64,000 nucleotides of DNA from the NCBI GenBank assembly GCA_050950025.1, contig JBMNGW010000008.1, positions 18,606-82,605 on the forward strand, written 5' to 3'. The notes below the pieces were generated by a model. That model had not been told where the DNA came from, searched no databases, and worked only from the letters and a program-made list of their open reading frames with translations. A program made the translations under genes and the position numbers. Of the stretch, positions 26,130 to 36,938 are shown one piece after another (position 1 is the first letter of the stretch; every line of letters begins with the position of its first letter). The DNA comes from JBMNGW01 sp050950025 (lineage in GTDB: Bacteria > Spirochaetota > Spirochaetia > Sphaerochaetales > Sphaerochaetaceae).

Positions 26130-29100
26130 ATGAAGTACCATACGACGATTGCTAACATCATCTTTTCCATATTGCTCCTGTGTCTTGTAACTGCACTCGC
26201 TTTGGGCTTGCTGATTTCAATAAGCTCTTTGCCGCTTTCCCAACTGTTACAACAACGTACTGTTGAGCTTAGTGGCGGTGATAACCAGTTATCTGTGCAA
26301 TTTACCGCCTTTGATGCAAACCTCTTTTCCCGCATCGTTGTTCACAAATCTTAATGTGACCCCTTAGTGACAACAGTTTTGCCCTGAATGCAGAAAAAGT
26401 CATTATTGACCATCCTGCTTATCGGTTTTTATTTTCATCTTTGTTTCCTTCTGTGCTTAAAGTAAAGCTCATTGGAGCCCAACTGGCAGTAAATCTCCCT
26501 TTATCAGCAGCTGATACTCTCTTTTTACCTTTTGATCTTCGTATCGATGTCGCTTCTTCTTCTCTTTCTTTAACCGATGAATCAACTGCCCTTAGCTTCA
26601 AAGATGTGGATGGGCAAACTGATGGTGGAGGATTTAGCTTTATCATCGGCTCAACTTACCGTTGGCCAAATGGATGGCACTGTTGCCTCTGTAGGTCTGT
26701 TGGAATCTGCCAATCTTTCTGTGCAGGCCCTTTATGGTAGTCAATTCCATCTTCAAGCCGATTATCTGAAGCTTATCTCTGAAACAGGGTCGGCACAAAT
26801 GGATACGGTGGAACTGAAAGCCCTGTTACCAAATGCTTCTGCTGATCATATTGAGCTTAGCCTTTTAAGTCAGAATCTAAAAATCGAAGGTGATGAAACA
26901 GAAGCGAACATCCACGAAATAGAGGCGGTGGCTTTTTTAGACCACCTTATACCGGCTTCTTATACTGCTTCATGCTTCCTCTTTGGAAGGGACAATGCAA
27001 CAATGGGGATTTTTAACAGGGCCTCTGGGAGTCCAAAAAAAAGAGAGCGAAATGGCAACGACGTTTGCAGTCTCTTCTTCGTTGTTAGTACACCAGAGCT
27101 CAAACGTTGCCATTGCCGATGCTTTTAGTGGCACATTTGACTATAAAGAGGGGGATTGCTAATGCCCGCTTGCACTTAAGCAAAGCAGAGGTAGTTGCCC
27201 CAGAACTGCTGTTTGACAGCCCTCTCCAACAGGTGGTTCTTTCTGATGTTGTGCTCACTGCTTTAGCCCATGATCAGACAAAGGATCTGCATTTTGAAAC
27301 GAGCCTATTGAGTTCAGTTACCACAAACTGGGAACAGATGCCAAAATTTGAAAGCGAACTTTTTGGTGATGCTAGTTTGACAGAAGAAGGCGGTTTTGAA
27401 TTTAACCTTGATTTAAGAAATATTGATGCCCAGAACTTCCTTTCCCAGGGGAACGCTCAATTGAATTTTGCCAATAACCTCTTAGAAGCTCACCTCTTTT
27501 TCCCCGATGGGATGAGCGCCGATGCTTCCTATGCCTTTGATTCGCAAATAGGAGCGGTGAATTTTCGCTTCGACTCGTTTGCTTTGGCGCGTGTTAAAGA
27601 TAGCATTCCGCAAGCAAAGGAGCTTATAAGCGACTCAACGAAATTATATGGCAATGTGCACGCTACTCTAAGTAAGGATACTTCTTTTGGGCGGGGGAGT
27701 GCCGAGCTAAGTATCTCTAATGTACATATTGGGGGAAACGAGGTTACTATCGGCTCTACGTTTAGCGGGTCGATGGACAGCTCATTGATTAGTGTTGATT
27801 CTGTGGCAGTAACCAGCGAAGATTTGCGACTTAGTTTCAGTGGAAAAATTGACCGCTCCACGTTTATTCCCGAAGGGGTCATTGCTTTACGTGATGCTCA
27901 AAGCGGTCAAAGCTTAGTAAGTGCCCAATTCACTCGCCAATCGAATCAAGGGTACAGTTACCATATAGACAGTGAAGTGCTTTTGCAAACAACTGTTCAG
28001 GGGATGGTGAGCTGGCAAGAAGAAGACCTATTGACAGCCAAAGCCGATTTAGTTCACAAAGATCTCTCATATCCGCTAGAGCTCTCCTACCGCAGCGGCC
28101 AACATAGGCTTTTACTTGGCAGCCGTTTATCACAGGCGAGTATCGAGTTACCCCAAAATAGTCCTTACCTTGGCTTAAAAGCTGAATTACATCAGCTTCC
28201 TCTTTCGCTATGGGGGCAAACAGGCTTGCTTTCAGCCAATATCGATGCAGAATTCTCATTATTTGAACAACTGTATCTTGTGATGGCCGATAAACTGAGA
28301 TTTGAGGGATTTAGATGGGCCCCACACTTACCATTTGATATCGAATTCAGTGTTGAAGCCGATCCTAAAGAACTACGGCTAAGCTCTATAGAGTACCGTG
28401 ATACCTTTGGGACCATCAGTGGTTATTTGACCGTGAAAAACAACACTCTTGCACAATTGATAAGCGGCACATTCAATAATGGAAGTATTGAAGGAGTGTT
28501 AAACGGCAGTGATGAATCAATGGTGGGAATATATCTTTACTCAGAAGAAGCTGAGCCCTCAGTCCTAAAAGGGGCCACTCGGTTGAGTCATCTTAGTATA
28601 GAGCGCTTTGGAATCGGTCAGAGTGGGGCTTATGTGGATGCTGTGCTTACTGGGCAAAGCGATTTGCAACAAAACAACCGCCTGTATCTGATGGCTAAAG
28701 GGGAGTTGGGTCCCAACACTCCTTTTTCGTTGGACTCTCATTTTGATGATGCTGGTTTGACTATTGAATCGGCTTCTTTCCGCTTTTTAGATACAACTGT
28801 GACTTTCTTGCCATCAACAGCTTTGCTTAGTGGCCCACTAAGGGTGCAAGCCAATGTATATAAAGATTCGTTTCTCAGTTACAAAGATGCCTCTTCTTCG
28901 ATCTCATTCGATATTGTAACCGACATAGGCCCCTCTTTTTCTGTAGCAGAATGGGTAGGGCAACTCCAATCGGCAGTAAAACAGCCTCCTGTTTTGACAA
29001 TTGGTCACACTAATGCTGTGCTCAACGGTGAAATTCATTGGGAAGATGGTATTCATCAACTCTCAGTCAAAGACCACTTTTGGCAGATACAACCGCTAAA

Positions 29101-30709
29101 AGGGGGGAGCGTTACCGCTTTTTGGGATGAGAAGACCTCTGAGTTTAGTCTAAAAACAGACAAAGGTTTCCCGGTGCAACTTAGCAGTAACGGTTTTATT
29201 AACGCTCACCATATTTCTGCAGATATAACCGATTTACAGTTTGACTTACGGCAGGTAAATGCCTTTTTTATTGAACCAATTGTTGAGTTTCAATCGGGTT
29301 TGGTCCATGGAGAGCTCATCGTTGAAGGAGATTTAGCTAAGCCCGAGTTTTATGGGACCCTTTGGGCCGATGCCATAGACTTAACAACCTTTTGGACTGT
29401 GGGAGAACAACTGAGTCTAAAAAACCCTGTTATCACCATATCAGAGAATTTGGCTGTCACTGCGTACACTCCTATTAGCATTATCCATCAGCAATCAGGA
29501 CGTTTAACAAGCGCTTTGGGACGATTTGAAGCAACAATTGAAAAATGGGATATTCCCCATTACCGCATTGACATAATTGATGTGAAACAACCTATCAATC
29601 TTTGGCTTCCCCTCTACTCGCTTAACTTTAACGTCGATTCGATGGTGCAAGGCTCTTTTTCCATTGACGGAACGCCCACCGAAGAGACTTTATCGGGAAA
29701 CATCCTCGTTTCGGATGCCGTTTTTTCAGTCGGCACTTCTGCTCCTCCAATCTGGTTTGTGGAAAAAGAGAGAACGAGTATCGACATGCATTTTAAAACG
29801 GGGCGCAATGTCTCTTTTTCCTATCCCACCGAAGATTCTCCCATCTTGCGGGCAACATTTGCTGAAGACCAAGAGTTCTCTTTACGCATAGAAGCTCCTT
29901 CGATGGAAGCTGCCTTTAGTGGTGAGCTAGGATTGCGTAGCGGAGAGATTTATTACATTCAAAAAAACTTTTATATTACCGAAGGTTCGCTTAAATTCCC
30001 TGTGCTCGGATCGACTAGGATGACAACTTTAATGCCTACGGTGAGCCTCAGGGCACGGCTAAGAGAGTTTGAAGCCGATGGGAATAGGGTGGATATCTAC
30101 CTAATTTTGCAAGATGATCCGCTTAATGCCATTGTCCCCCGCTTTGAATCAATTCCCAGCCGTACCACCAACGAAATTTTGGAACTCTTAGGACAAAGTA
30201 TCATTTCAACTGCCGCTGTGGGCCAAGGAGGGCTACAAAGTGTCTATTCAGTAGCCTCAGCTGCAACGGATGTTTTCAGTCGTTTGGGATTGTTGCAAAG
30301 TACCACTATTAGTCTTGGATTTTCTCGCGTCATTCGCCAATCGTTGGGACTGGATGTCTTTACTATTCGGACAAATTTATTGCAAAATATCCTCTTTGAA
30401 ACATTGACCGGTTTTGGTTCTGATACCTCAGCTAGCCCGCTAGCCCGCTATTTAGATAACACCACTATGTATATCGGCAAATATTTGTCCAATCAATTGT
30501 ATTTGCAAGGAATGCTCCATTTTAGACGGGCAATTGGGGGCCGAGGTCCCTCCTTTATGGCCCATGATTTACGCTTGGATACAGAACTGAGTATTGAGTG
30601 GTCCAACCCGTTAGCGACTTTCAGTTTTTTCACTCAGCCCGAAGAGTTGTCCGTTTTCCATTTATTCGATACTATGGGAATTAGCGTTACCAAACGCTTT
30701 GATTTCTAA
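26130..30709 (+). CDS. tamB: TamB-like translocation/assembly protein, frame-broken in its first quarter
   Basis: About 1520 residues. ATG 26130 opens a signal-anchor (MKYHTTIANIIFSILLLCLV). A long beta-rich central region follows, and the C-terminal TamB (DUF490) domain carries SGEIYYIQKNFYITEGSLKF, then PTVSLRARLREFEADGNRVD and TTNEILELLGQSII. TamB-type proteins span the periplasm and carry lipids or help barrel assembly. Frame switches occur near 26350, 26650 and 27000-27170; the last 1190 residues are uninterrupted. It is followed by an Omp85 gene, which in spirochaetes partners TamB in place of TamA. Confidence 0.83.
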
Positions 30710-30722
30710 AAAAGGAGACCAC

Positions 30723-33700
30723 ATGCTGCGCAAATTGGTTTCATTGTTTATCGTATCGGCTGTGTTGTTTTCACTAGCAGCAGCAGAGGTGCCGAGTTCT
30801 GATGCGTGGTGGGTAAATAAACCCATCGAACAGTTTGTTTATGTCGATTTGCATGATGTAGAGGCATCAGTCATTGATCCGTTAGTCCAACCCTTGCTGA
30901 ACACCCCGTATGACCAAAAAGCCATCGATCAACTGCAAAAAAGATTGATGGAAACACACCTTTTTCTCTCGGTGGAACTAATTCCATCCCGCTTTGATCA
31001 AAGCCGTGATCGCGTGATGATGTATATTGAGTTTGTGGAGCGGCAAAAACTGCAAAAGATAACCTTTAGCGGAAATACTATTGCCACTGATCAAGAACTG
31101 CTGGACGCTATCGGTTTACAAGAGGGAGTTTTATTTGATGCCTCCCACATTGATGCGGCTGTACAAGCCATTAAAAGAGTATATCAACAAAAGCGGTACG
31201 ACCGAGTTGATGTTATTCCTTCGTATGAGACTGACAGTTTAGCAACCGGCATTGATTTGTCTTTTAAACTGACCGAATATGAGTGGTATGCTAATAAGCC
31301 CATCAGAGGCTTTACATTTACGGGGCTAAAAAATGTCAGCCAAGATCAATTGGAAGATTTGGTCTATCCGTATGTGGGACGAACCTTCAGCCAAAGCTTA
31401 TATAACGAAATAGAGGCCAAACTCTATGAATTGCAACGTTTTAGCTTGATTCAAGCTGAAATTAAGCGCGGGGGGACAAGCGGTAATGATGTTTACATCT
31501 CTATTGGTGTGACCGAACTGCCTGTTATTTCAGCTATCTCTTTTACAGGAAATGCCGGCATAAAAGCTAAAACCTTGGAAGATAACCTCACCATTAAAAA
31601 AGGAGACTTTGTCTCCATCTCCTTAGTTAATGCCGATAAAGAGGCCTTAAAAAAGCTCTATGTGCAGCGTGGGTATGCTGAGGTTGAAATCGATTCTTCG
31701 TATGAAGTAAACGAAGAGACAAATCGAGTAGAACTCTTATTTACTGTACAAGAGGGCTTGCAATCTAAAATTCGGGAAATTGTGTTTGTCGGCAATGAGA
31801 ATATGAGTGAGTCGAGCTTAAAGAAAGAAATTTCCTCTAAAGTGCAATCTCTATTTAATAGCGGCAATTATGAAAAAGCGAAAATTGCTGCCGATACGCA
31901 AGCAATTGCTCTTGCTTACCAAAAGCGGGGCTATATTGATGTTCAGGTCCAAGAAGGACCCTCTGAAGAGCTAAGCAGTGATGATGAAAATGTACGCCGA
32001 TTAAAAGTATCATTTCTCATCGATGAAGGAGAACAATGGTTCTTTGACGGCATCAGTGTACAAGGAAACACGATTTTCTCTGATGAAAAAATTGCCTCTT
32101 TGCTCTATATGAAAAAAGGGAGTGTTCTTGACATCTCCAAAGTGCAAAGTGAAATAGGCAAAATTGCCGATTTGTATTGGGATGAAGGGTATGTGGAAAA
32201 TACTATTGATATAAGTGAAAAGCGTGACGATGAGACTCGCTTGGTTGCCTATACCGTCATCATTGGCGAGCACGGACAAGCCTCCGTTGAACAGATTCTT
32301 ATCCGCGGACTGACAAAGACAAAAAGCTATGTCTTGGAGCGGGAACTGGAATTAAAGCCAGGTGATATTTTCAGCAAAGACAAATACATTCGCAGTGCCC
32401 AAAACCTCTACAATACTGGCTTACTGGTCAACCTTGAACCATCTATTAGTTATGGAACCCAGCCCAATTCATTAATTATTACCTACGATGTAGAAGAGGG
32501 CAACCAAATGAACATCGGCTTTGGGGCGACATTTGGAGGCAATGTGGAAGGATTCCCTGTCTCCGGGTTTTTGTCTTGGAGTGATACGAACGTTGGTGGT
32601 ACCGGCCGTGATTTGGAGATTATGACAGAACTCTCTCCCAACTCCCAAACAGTATCCTTGGGCTTCAGAGATACATGGGTGAAAGACAAGCGGTGGAGTA
32701 ACGGTTTAAATCTTTCGTTTAACCGCAGCACCTATGCTAACGGTATGCAGCTAGCCGACCATTCTCCCACTTCGGAGCTGAGGGGCAATCAAGCTTTCCC
32801 CAAAGGCTATACAAGTTATGAGCAGTGGAAAGATGATCGGTTTGCTGTTCCTGATGAGCAGTTTTTAATGCCGTATCAGTACCTTAAATTTTCTTTGGGA
32901 TATACAACCGGTTACACCTTTATGCTTCCCGGAGGAAGATTGTCGTTGTCTGTAGGGCCGACGGTTACCCTTAACAGGGCCTTATTTGATGCCGATATCT
33001 ACACCCCCTTTGATTATCTAATTGGCAAATACCAAGAAAGCTGGCAGTTTTCCAACCGTATCGGAATGGGATTGAGCTGGGATGGACGCGATTTGATTGC
33101 CAATCCAACTAAAGGCTATGTGATTACTCAGAATCTTACCTATGCTGGGGGTGTGTTAGGTGGTTTGTCCAACTATATGCGCACTTCTACCAGTGCTTCC
33201 GCCTTTTTGAAAGTCTTTGAAATACGGAAAGAGAAAATCACTCCGGCGGTAGTCAGCCTTAATACGACCGTCTCTTTCATGTTTGACCAATATTTCCCCA
33301 AAAGCGGTGATTGGAGCAATTGGGAAAAGGGGATAATGGCCTCTAAATATGAGTATTTGTATATCGACGGAATTACAATCGCCCGCGGTATATCCCCCGA
33401 ATTCTATTTTGAGTTCTTATGGGACTCTTCGTTGGAATTCAGTATTCAGCTTGCTGAAAATATTTTGTGGGCCGAAGCTTTTATCAGTGCAACTGGCGGT
33501 TCTGCCGACTTACAGAGTGTCGGTGTTTCGCCACTAGGGTGGTACTTTGGTGCCGGTATTGGCATCAAGTTAAAAGTCCCGGGGTTCCCCTTAGGACTCT
33601 ATTTAGTCAAAAATGCCCACAAAATAGGGGATGACGCTTTTGAATGGGAAGGAGGGCCCATTTTCCATAATGCAGGAGTCGATACAAGTGGCTTGAAGCT

Positions 33701-33731
33701 GGTCCTTGCCATTACGACCAGTATTTATTGA
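30723..33731 (+). CDS. bamA: Outer-membrane assembly factor BamA/Omp85
   Basis: 1002 residues from ATG 30723, preceded by AAAGGAG, with a signal peptide (MLRKLVSLFIVSAVLFSLAAA). Several POTRA repeats in roughly residues 25-590 (KITFSGNTIATDQELLDAIG, FTFTGLKNVSQDQLEDLV, ISFTGNAGIKAKTLEDNL, ISVQGNTIFSDEKIASLL) lead to a C-terminal 16-strand barrel with GLSWDGRDLIANPTKGYVI and a final aromatic strand. It inserts outer-membrane barrels. It could serve both as BamA and as the TamB partner since it follows tamB by 13 bp. Confidence 0.93.
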   Translation: MLRKLVSLFIVSAVLFSLAAAEVPSSDAWWVNKPIEQFVYVDLHDVEASVIDPLVQPLLNTPYDQKAIDQLQKRLMETHLFLSVELIPSRFDQSRDRVMMYIEFVERQKLQKITFSGNTIATDQELLDAIGLQEGVLFDASHIDAAVQAIKRVYQQKRYDRVDVIPSYETDSLATGIDLSFKLTEYEWYANKPIRGFTFTGLKNVSQDQLEDLVYPYVGRTFSQSLYNEIEAKLYELQRFSLIQAEIKRGGTSGNDVYISIGVTELPVISAISFTGNAGIKAKTLEDNLTIKKGDFVSISLVNADKEALKKLYVQRGYAEVEIDSSYEVNEETNRVELLFTVQEGLQSKIREIVFVGNENMSESSLKKEISSKVQSLFNSGNYEKAKIAADTQAIALAYQKRGYIDVQVQEGPSEELSSDDENVRRLKVSFLIDEGEQWFFDGISVQGNTIFSDEKIASLLYMKKGSVLDISKVQSEIGKIADLYWDEGYVENTIDISEKRDDETRLVAYTVIIGEHGQASVEQILIRGLTKTKSYVLERELELKPGDIFSKDKYIRSAQNLYNTGLLVNLEPSISYGTQPNSLIITYDVEEGNQMNIGFGATFGGNVEGFPVSGFLSWSDTNVGGTGRDLEIMTELSPNSQTVSLGFRDTWVKDKRWSNGLNLSFNRSTYANGMQLADHSPTSELRGNQAFPKGYTSYEQWKDDRFAVPDEQFLMPYQYLKFSLGYTTGYTFMLPGGRLSLSVGPTVTLNRALFDADIYTPFDYLIGKYQESWQFSNRIGMGLSWDGRDLIANPTKGYVITQNLTYAGGVLGGLSNYMRTSTSASAFLKVFEIRKEKITPAVVSLNTTVSFMFDQYFPKSGDWSNWEKGIMASKYEYLYIDGITIARGISPEFYFEFLWDSSLEFSIQLAENILWAEAFISATGGSADLQSVGVSPLGWYFGAGIGIKLKVPGFPLGLYLVKNAHKIGDDAFEWEGGPIFHNAGVDTSGLKLVLAITTSIY

Positions 33732-33741
33732 TAGGGGAAGC

Positions 33742-36346
33742 ATGGAACCAAATATCGCAACACCTATGATGGAGCAATACCTTTCTTTGAAGCAGGAGCA
33801 TCAAGATGAGGTACTCTTTTTCCGGTTAGGCGATTTTTATGAGATGTTTTTGGACGATGCCAAAGAGGTTTCCCAAATACTAAACATCACCCTTACCAGT
33901 CGTAACGGGGTTCCTATGTGCGGCATTCCGTATCATGCAGCTACCGGTTATATTAAACGCCTTCTTGATGCGGGTAAAAAAGTAGCTATTTGCGAACAAA
34001 CAGAGATGCCGGGCCAAGGCCGCTCTATTGCCAAGCGGGAAGTAGTCCAAATTATATCACCGGGAACGGCAGTGGAAGAGGAGTTTTTGGATGAAACGAA
34101 AACATCGTACCTGCTGGCCATCTCTTTTCATAAAGAGGCTATCTACTGTGCTTATAGCGATGTTTCTAGCGGAGTGCTTCATCTTGTTGATTTGCCTTAT
34201 GAAAAGAAACTGGAGGCGCTGTACAGTTTAGTTGAACAATTACAGCCTAATGAACTCCTTCTTAATGAAGAAGATTATTTCTCATTTGCACTGTTTGCCG
34301 CATTTGTTGATGAACAGTCCATGGCTAAAACACGCTTACCTGCCTGGTATTTTTCCCAGTCGCAAGGCTTGAGTCTGTTAAGCTCTCATATGGGAACTCT
34401 TAATTTAAAACAATTTGGCTTGCAAGACGATAGTTTGCTACTTGAAGCAGCAGGAGCGCTGTTTCGCTATTTACAGCACACAGCCAAAAATTCACTCATT
34501 CATCTTCAAACACTTACACTAGTAGAGCAAAACGATTATCTGCTCATCGATGAAGCTTCACGGAAAAATCTTGAGTTACTGCATAATCTGCAAGATGGCT
34601 CGGAACAACGAACTCTTTACAGTGCCCTAAATAAAACGACAACCCGAGGTGGCTCTAGGCTTTTAAAAGAGTGGATTGCTTCGCCTTTAGCCTCTTTGGC
34701 AGCTATAACTCATAGGCAACAGTGGGTAGAGTGGTTCTTTGAGCAAAACGATGAGAGGGGACGAGTCCGCTCGCTTTTGGCCAAAGTGCGTGATGTGAAC
34801 CGCTTGGCAACACGAGTCTCTATGAACCGCAGTCAACCGCAAGATCTTGTGGCCATTGCCAATGCCATTCAATGTTTTTTTGAGCTGACAGAAGTCCACC
34901 AAGAGCGCTATCTTTCGCTTTTGGGCTTCCATGTAGAGTCCAAAAACATGGAAAATATTGTCGATTTGATGGATCTTATTTTCCGATCGATTAACAGCGA
35001 AGTGCGCGGTAGCTATGAGATAGGAAATGTGATTACCACAGGGTTCAACAGCGAATTAGATGCCAAGCGCTCTTTGGCTCAAAAAGGTTTTGACGCTGTT
35101 GGAGAATATGTGGAAAAGCTGAAGCAGGAAACAGGGATTAATGCTATCAAAACAGGCCAAAATAAAATTATTGGCTACTATGTGGAAATATCCAAACTCC
35201 ATTCCAAAGCTGTGCCCCCCTTTTTGTTTCGCAAACAAACCTTGGTTAACGCCGAACGGTATACGACCGAAGAACTCTCTTTATTGGAACAAGAAATTAA
35301 TAGTGCCACCGATCAAGCTGCCCAATTAGAGAGAAAACTCTATGATCAGATAGTAGAATCTTGCAAAGAGCACACGGCCACTTTACTGAGTTTAGGACTC
35401 TTTTTCTCCACCCTCGATGTGTTGCAATCGTTAGCACATGTGGCTCACAGTGAACACTATTGCAAACCCTTAATGGTAGAAGAGGATGTTTTAGTTATTG
35501 AAGAGGGGAGGCATCCGGTTGTAGAGCAACATTTGAAGCGAGGAGAGTTTGTTGCCAACAGCATTGATTTGACGGCAACTGATCGCCGCTTTTAGCCTGA
35601 TTACCGGACCTAATATGGCCGGTAAATCGACCTATCTTCGACAAACGGCCCTTATTGTGCTGATGGCCCACCTTGGGGCTTTTGTTCCGGCAACAAGTGC
35701 GACCATCGGTATTGTCGATCGGCTTTATTGCCGAGTGGGAGCTTCTGATAACTTAGCTAGAGGTGAATCAACATTTCTTATCGAAATGCAGGAGGCTGGT
35801 TATATTCTCAGAACGGCTACCTCCCGCTCATTGGCTATCATGGATGAGTTGGGACGAGGAACGAGCACTCAAGATGGTATGTCAATTGCCTATGCCGTCA
35901 TGCGAGCCATGATTGAAATGAACGTTAAAACGCTCTTTGCTACCCATTATCATGAGTTAACGATGCTCGATACCAGCGGTATGCAGCTTTTGACTTTGGA
36001 AGTCACTGAAACCAAACGCTCCATTCTCTTTTTGCGCAAAGTAAAAGAGGGGTCTGCTCCCAGTTCCTACGGGTTGCATGTAGCGCGCATGGCAGGCTTG
36101 CCTCAGCATGTTATCGCAGAAGCTTCAGCTTTTCAAAAGCACCATTTTGCCGATTATGCTCTTAAAGGGGACTTGCTGCAGCTCGATTTATTTACCGGCA
36201 GTGTTGCTGAGCATGCTTTAGTTGCCGATGACCTGTATGACGAGCTAGCCAAGCGAATTCGTTCTTATCCGTTGGATGAGATGACTCCCTTACAAGCAAT
36301 GCAGTTTCTTGGTGAACTACAAGAAGAATTAGAGAAGCAGATCTAA
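33742..36346 (+). CDS. mutS: DNA mismatch repair protein MutS, one frame break
   Basis: 867 residues after correction. The mismatch-reading Phe-x-Glu region (RLGDFYEMF) is near residue 38. Walker A GPNMAGKST lies near 622 and Walker B LAIMDELGRGTSTQDG follows. An extra T in the run at 35590-35593 creates a false stop; removing it joins DRRF to SLITGPNMAG. ATG 33742 has AGGGGA upstream, while an earlier start at 33706 overlaps bamA. MutL is not in the window. Confidence 0.94.
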
Positions 36347-36357
36347 GAGCCCTCATA

Positions 36358-36386
36358 TTGACAAGAAAGGGGGAATCTCATAAGCT
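36358..36386 (+). promoter_or_regulatory. Candidate promoter before the rimP-nusA-infB cluster
   Basis: TTGACA (36358-36363), a 17-bp spacer and TAAGCT (36381-36386) lie 12 bp after mutS. The -35 is perfect. Transcripts from here would immediately meet the hairpin/T-tract at 36413-36438. Confidence 0.5.
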
Positions 36387-36412
36387 GTAGCCAGTGAGAG
36401 CAGTTTTTTGGG

Positions 36413-36438
36413 GGATCGCAAGTGCCGATCCTTTTTTT
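36413..36438 (+). terminator. Strong intrinsic terminator just upstream of rimP
   Basis: GGATCG (36413-36418) pairs with CGATCC (36426-36431), loop of 7, followed by seven T (36432-36438). The rimP ATG is only 12 bases further on. It may end the tamB-bamA-mutS transcript or act as an attenuator for the rimP operon. Confidence 0.75.
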
Positions 36439-36449
36439 ATGGGTATCAG

Positions 36450-36938
36450 ATGCAAAACAAATTAAGAGAAGACCAGTTTTTCCAACACATAAGTGCCTTG
36501 TTAAGGCCCACAGGATTACTGGTTGTGGACGCCAAAAAGCAGAAAGGGAGAGTGGACACCCACGCCGTTGTTATTATTACCAATAGCGACCATACGGTGG
36601 GTATTGATGAGTGTACTCAAGCCCACAAGATTATCTTTGCCCGCTTGGCGTTGGAGACAGGACGAGAACATCTTGATTTGGAAGTTTCGACCCCCGGTGT
36701 ACAGCGGGTTTTCAAAGATGTGTGGGAGTTTTTCCTCTTTACCGGTAAACGGTGCAGAGTCTACGACAATTTGAACAACTGCTGGGCTGAAGGAATTATT
36801 ACAGAACCGACTGAAACGGAGATTGTACTCTCAGACGTTTCAATCGATGATAGCAAACAACTGCTTCAAGACTACCGCATTCGGTATGAGAATGTGCAAA
36901 AGGCGAAATTGGCATATGCATGGGAGGATATGAAATAA
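36450..36938 (+). CDS. rimP: Ribosome maturation factor RimP
   Basis: 162 residues from ATG 36450 (an ATG at 36408 would place the terminator inside the gene). GLLVVDAKKQKGRVDTHAVV and ALETGREHLDLEVSTPGVQRVF are the RimP N-domain, and an SH3-like C-domain follows (GKRCRVYDNLNNCWAEGII). It is needed for 30S maturation. No clear Shine-Dalgarno is seen. It heads the classic rimP-nusA-infB-rbfA-truB series, and its stop overlaps the nusA ATG (TAATG). Confidence 0.9.
   Translation: MQNKLREDQFFQHISALLRPTGLLVVDAKKQKGRVDTHAVVIITNSDHTVGIDECTQAHKIIFARLALETGREHLDLEVSTPGVQRVFKDVWEFFLFTGKRCRVYDNLNNCWAEGIITEPTETEIVLSDVSIDDSKQLLQDYRIRYENVQKAKLAYAWEDMK

Noticed and set aside
32483..32731. Open frames on the strand opposite bamA, infB, pnp and other long genes
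   Set aside because: They lack ribosome-binding sites and family sequence and lie wholly within strongly conserved genes, so they are shadows.
35585..35620. Programmed ribosomal frameshift in mutS
   Set aside because: The site is an extra T before a false stop, without slippery heptamer or downstream structure, and it resembles the other homopolymer errors.
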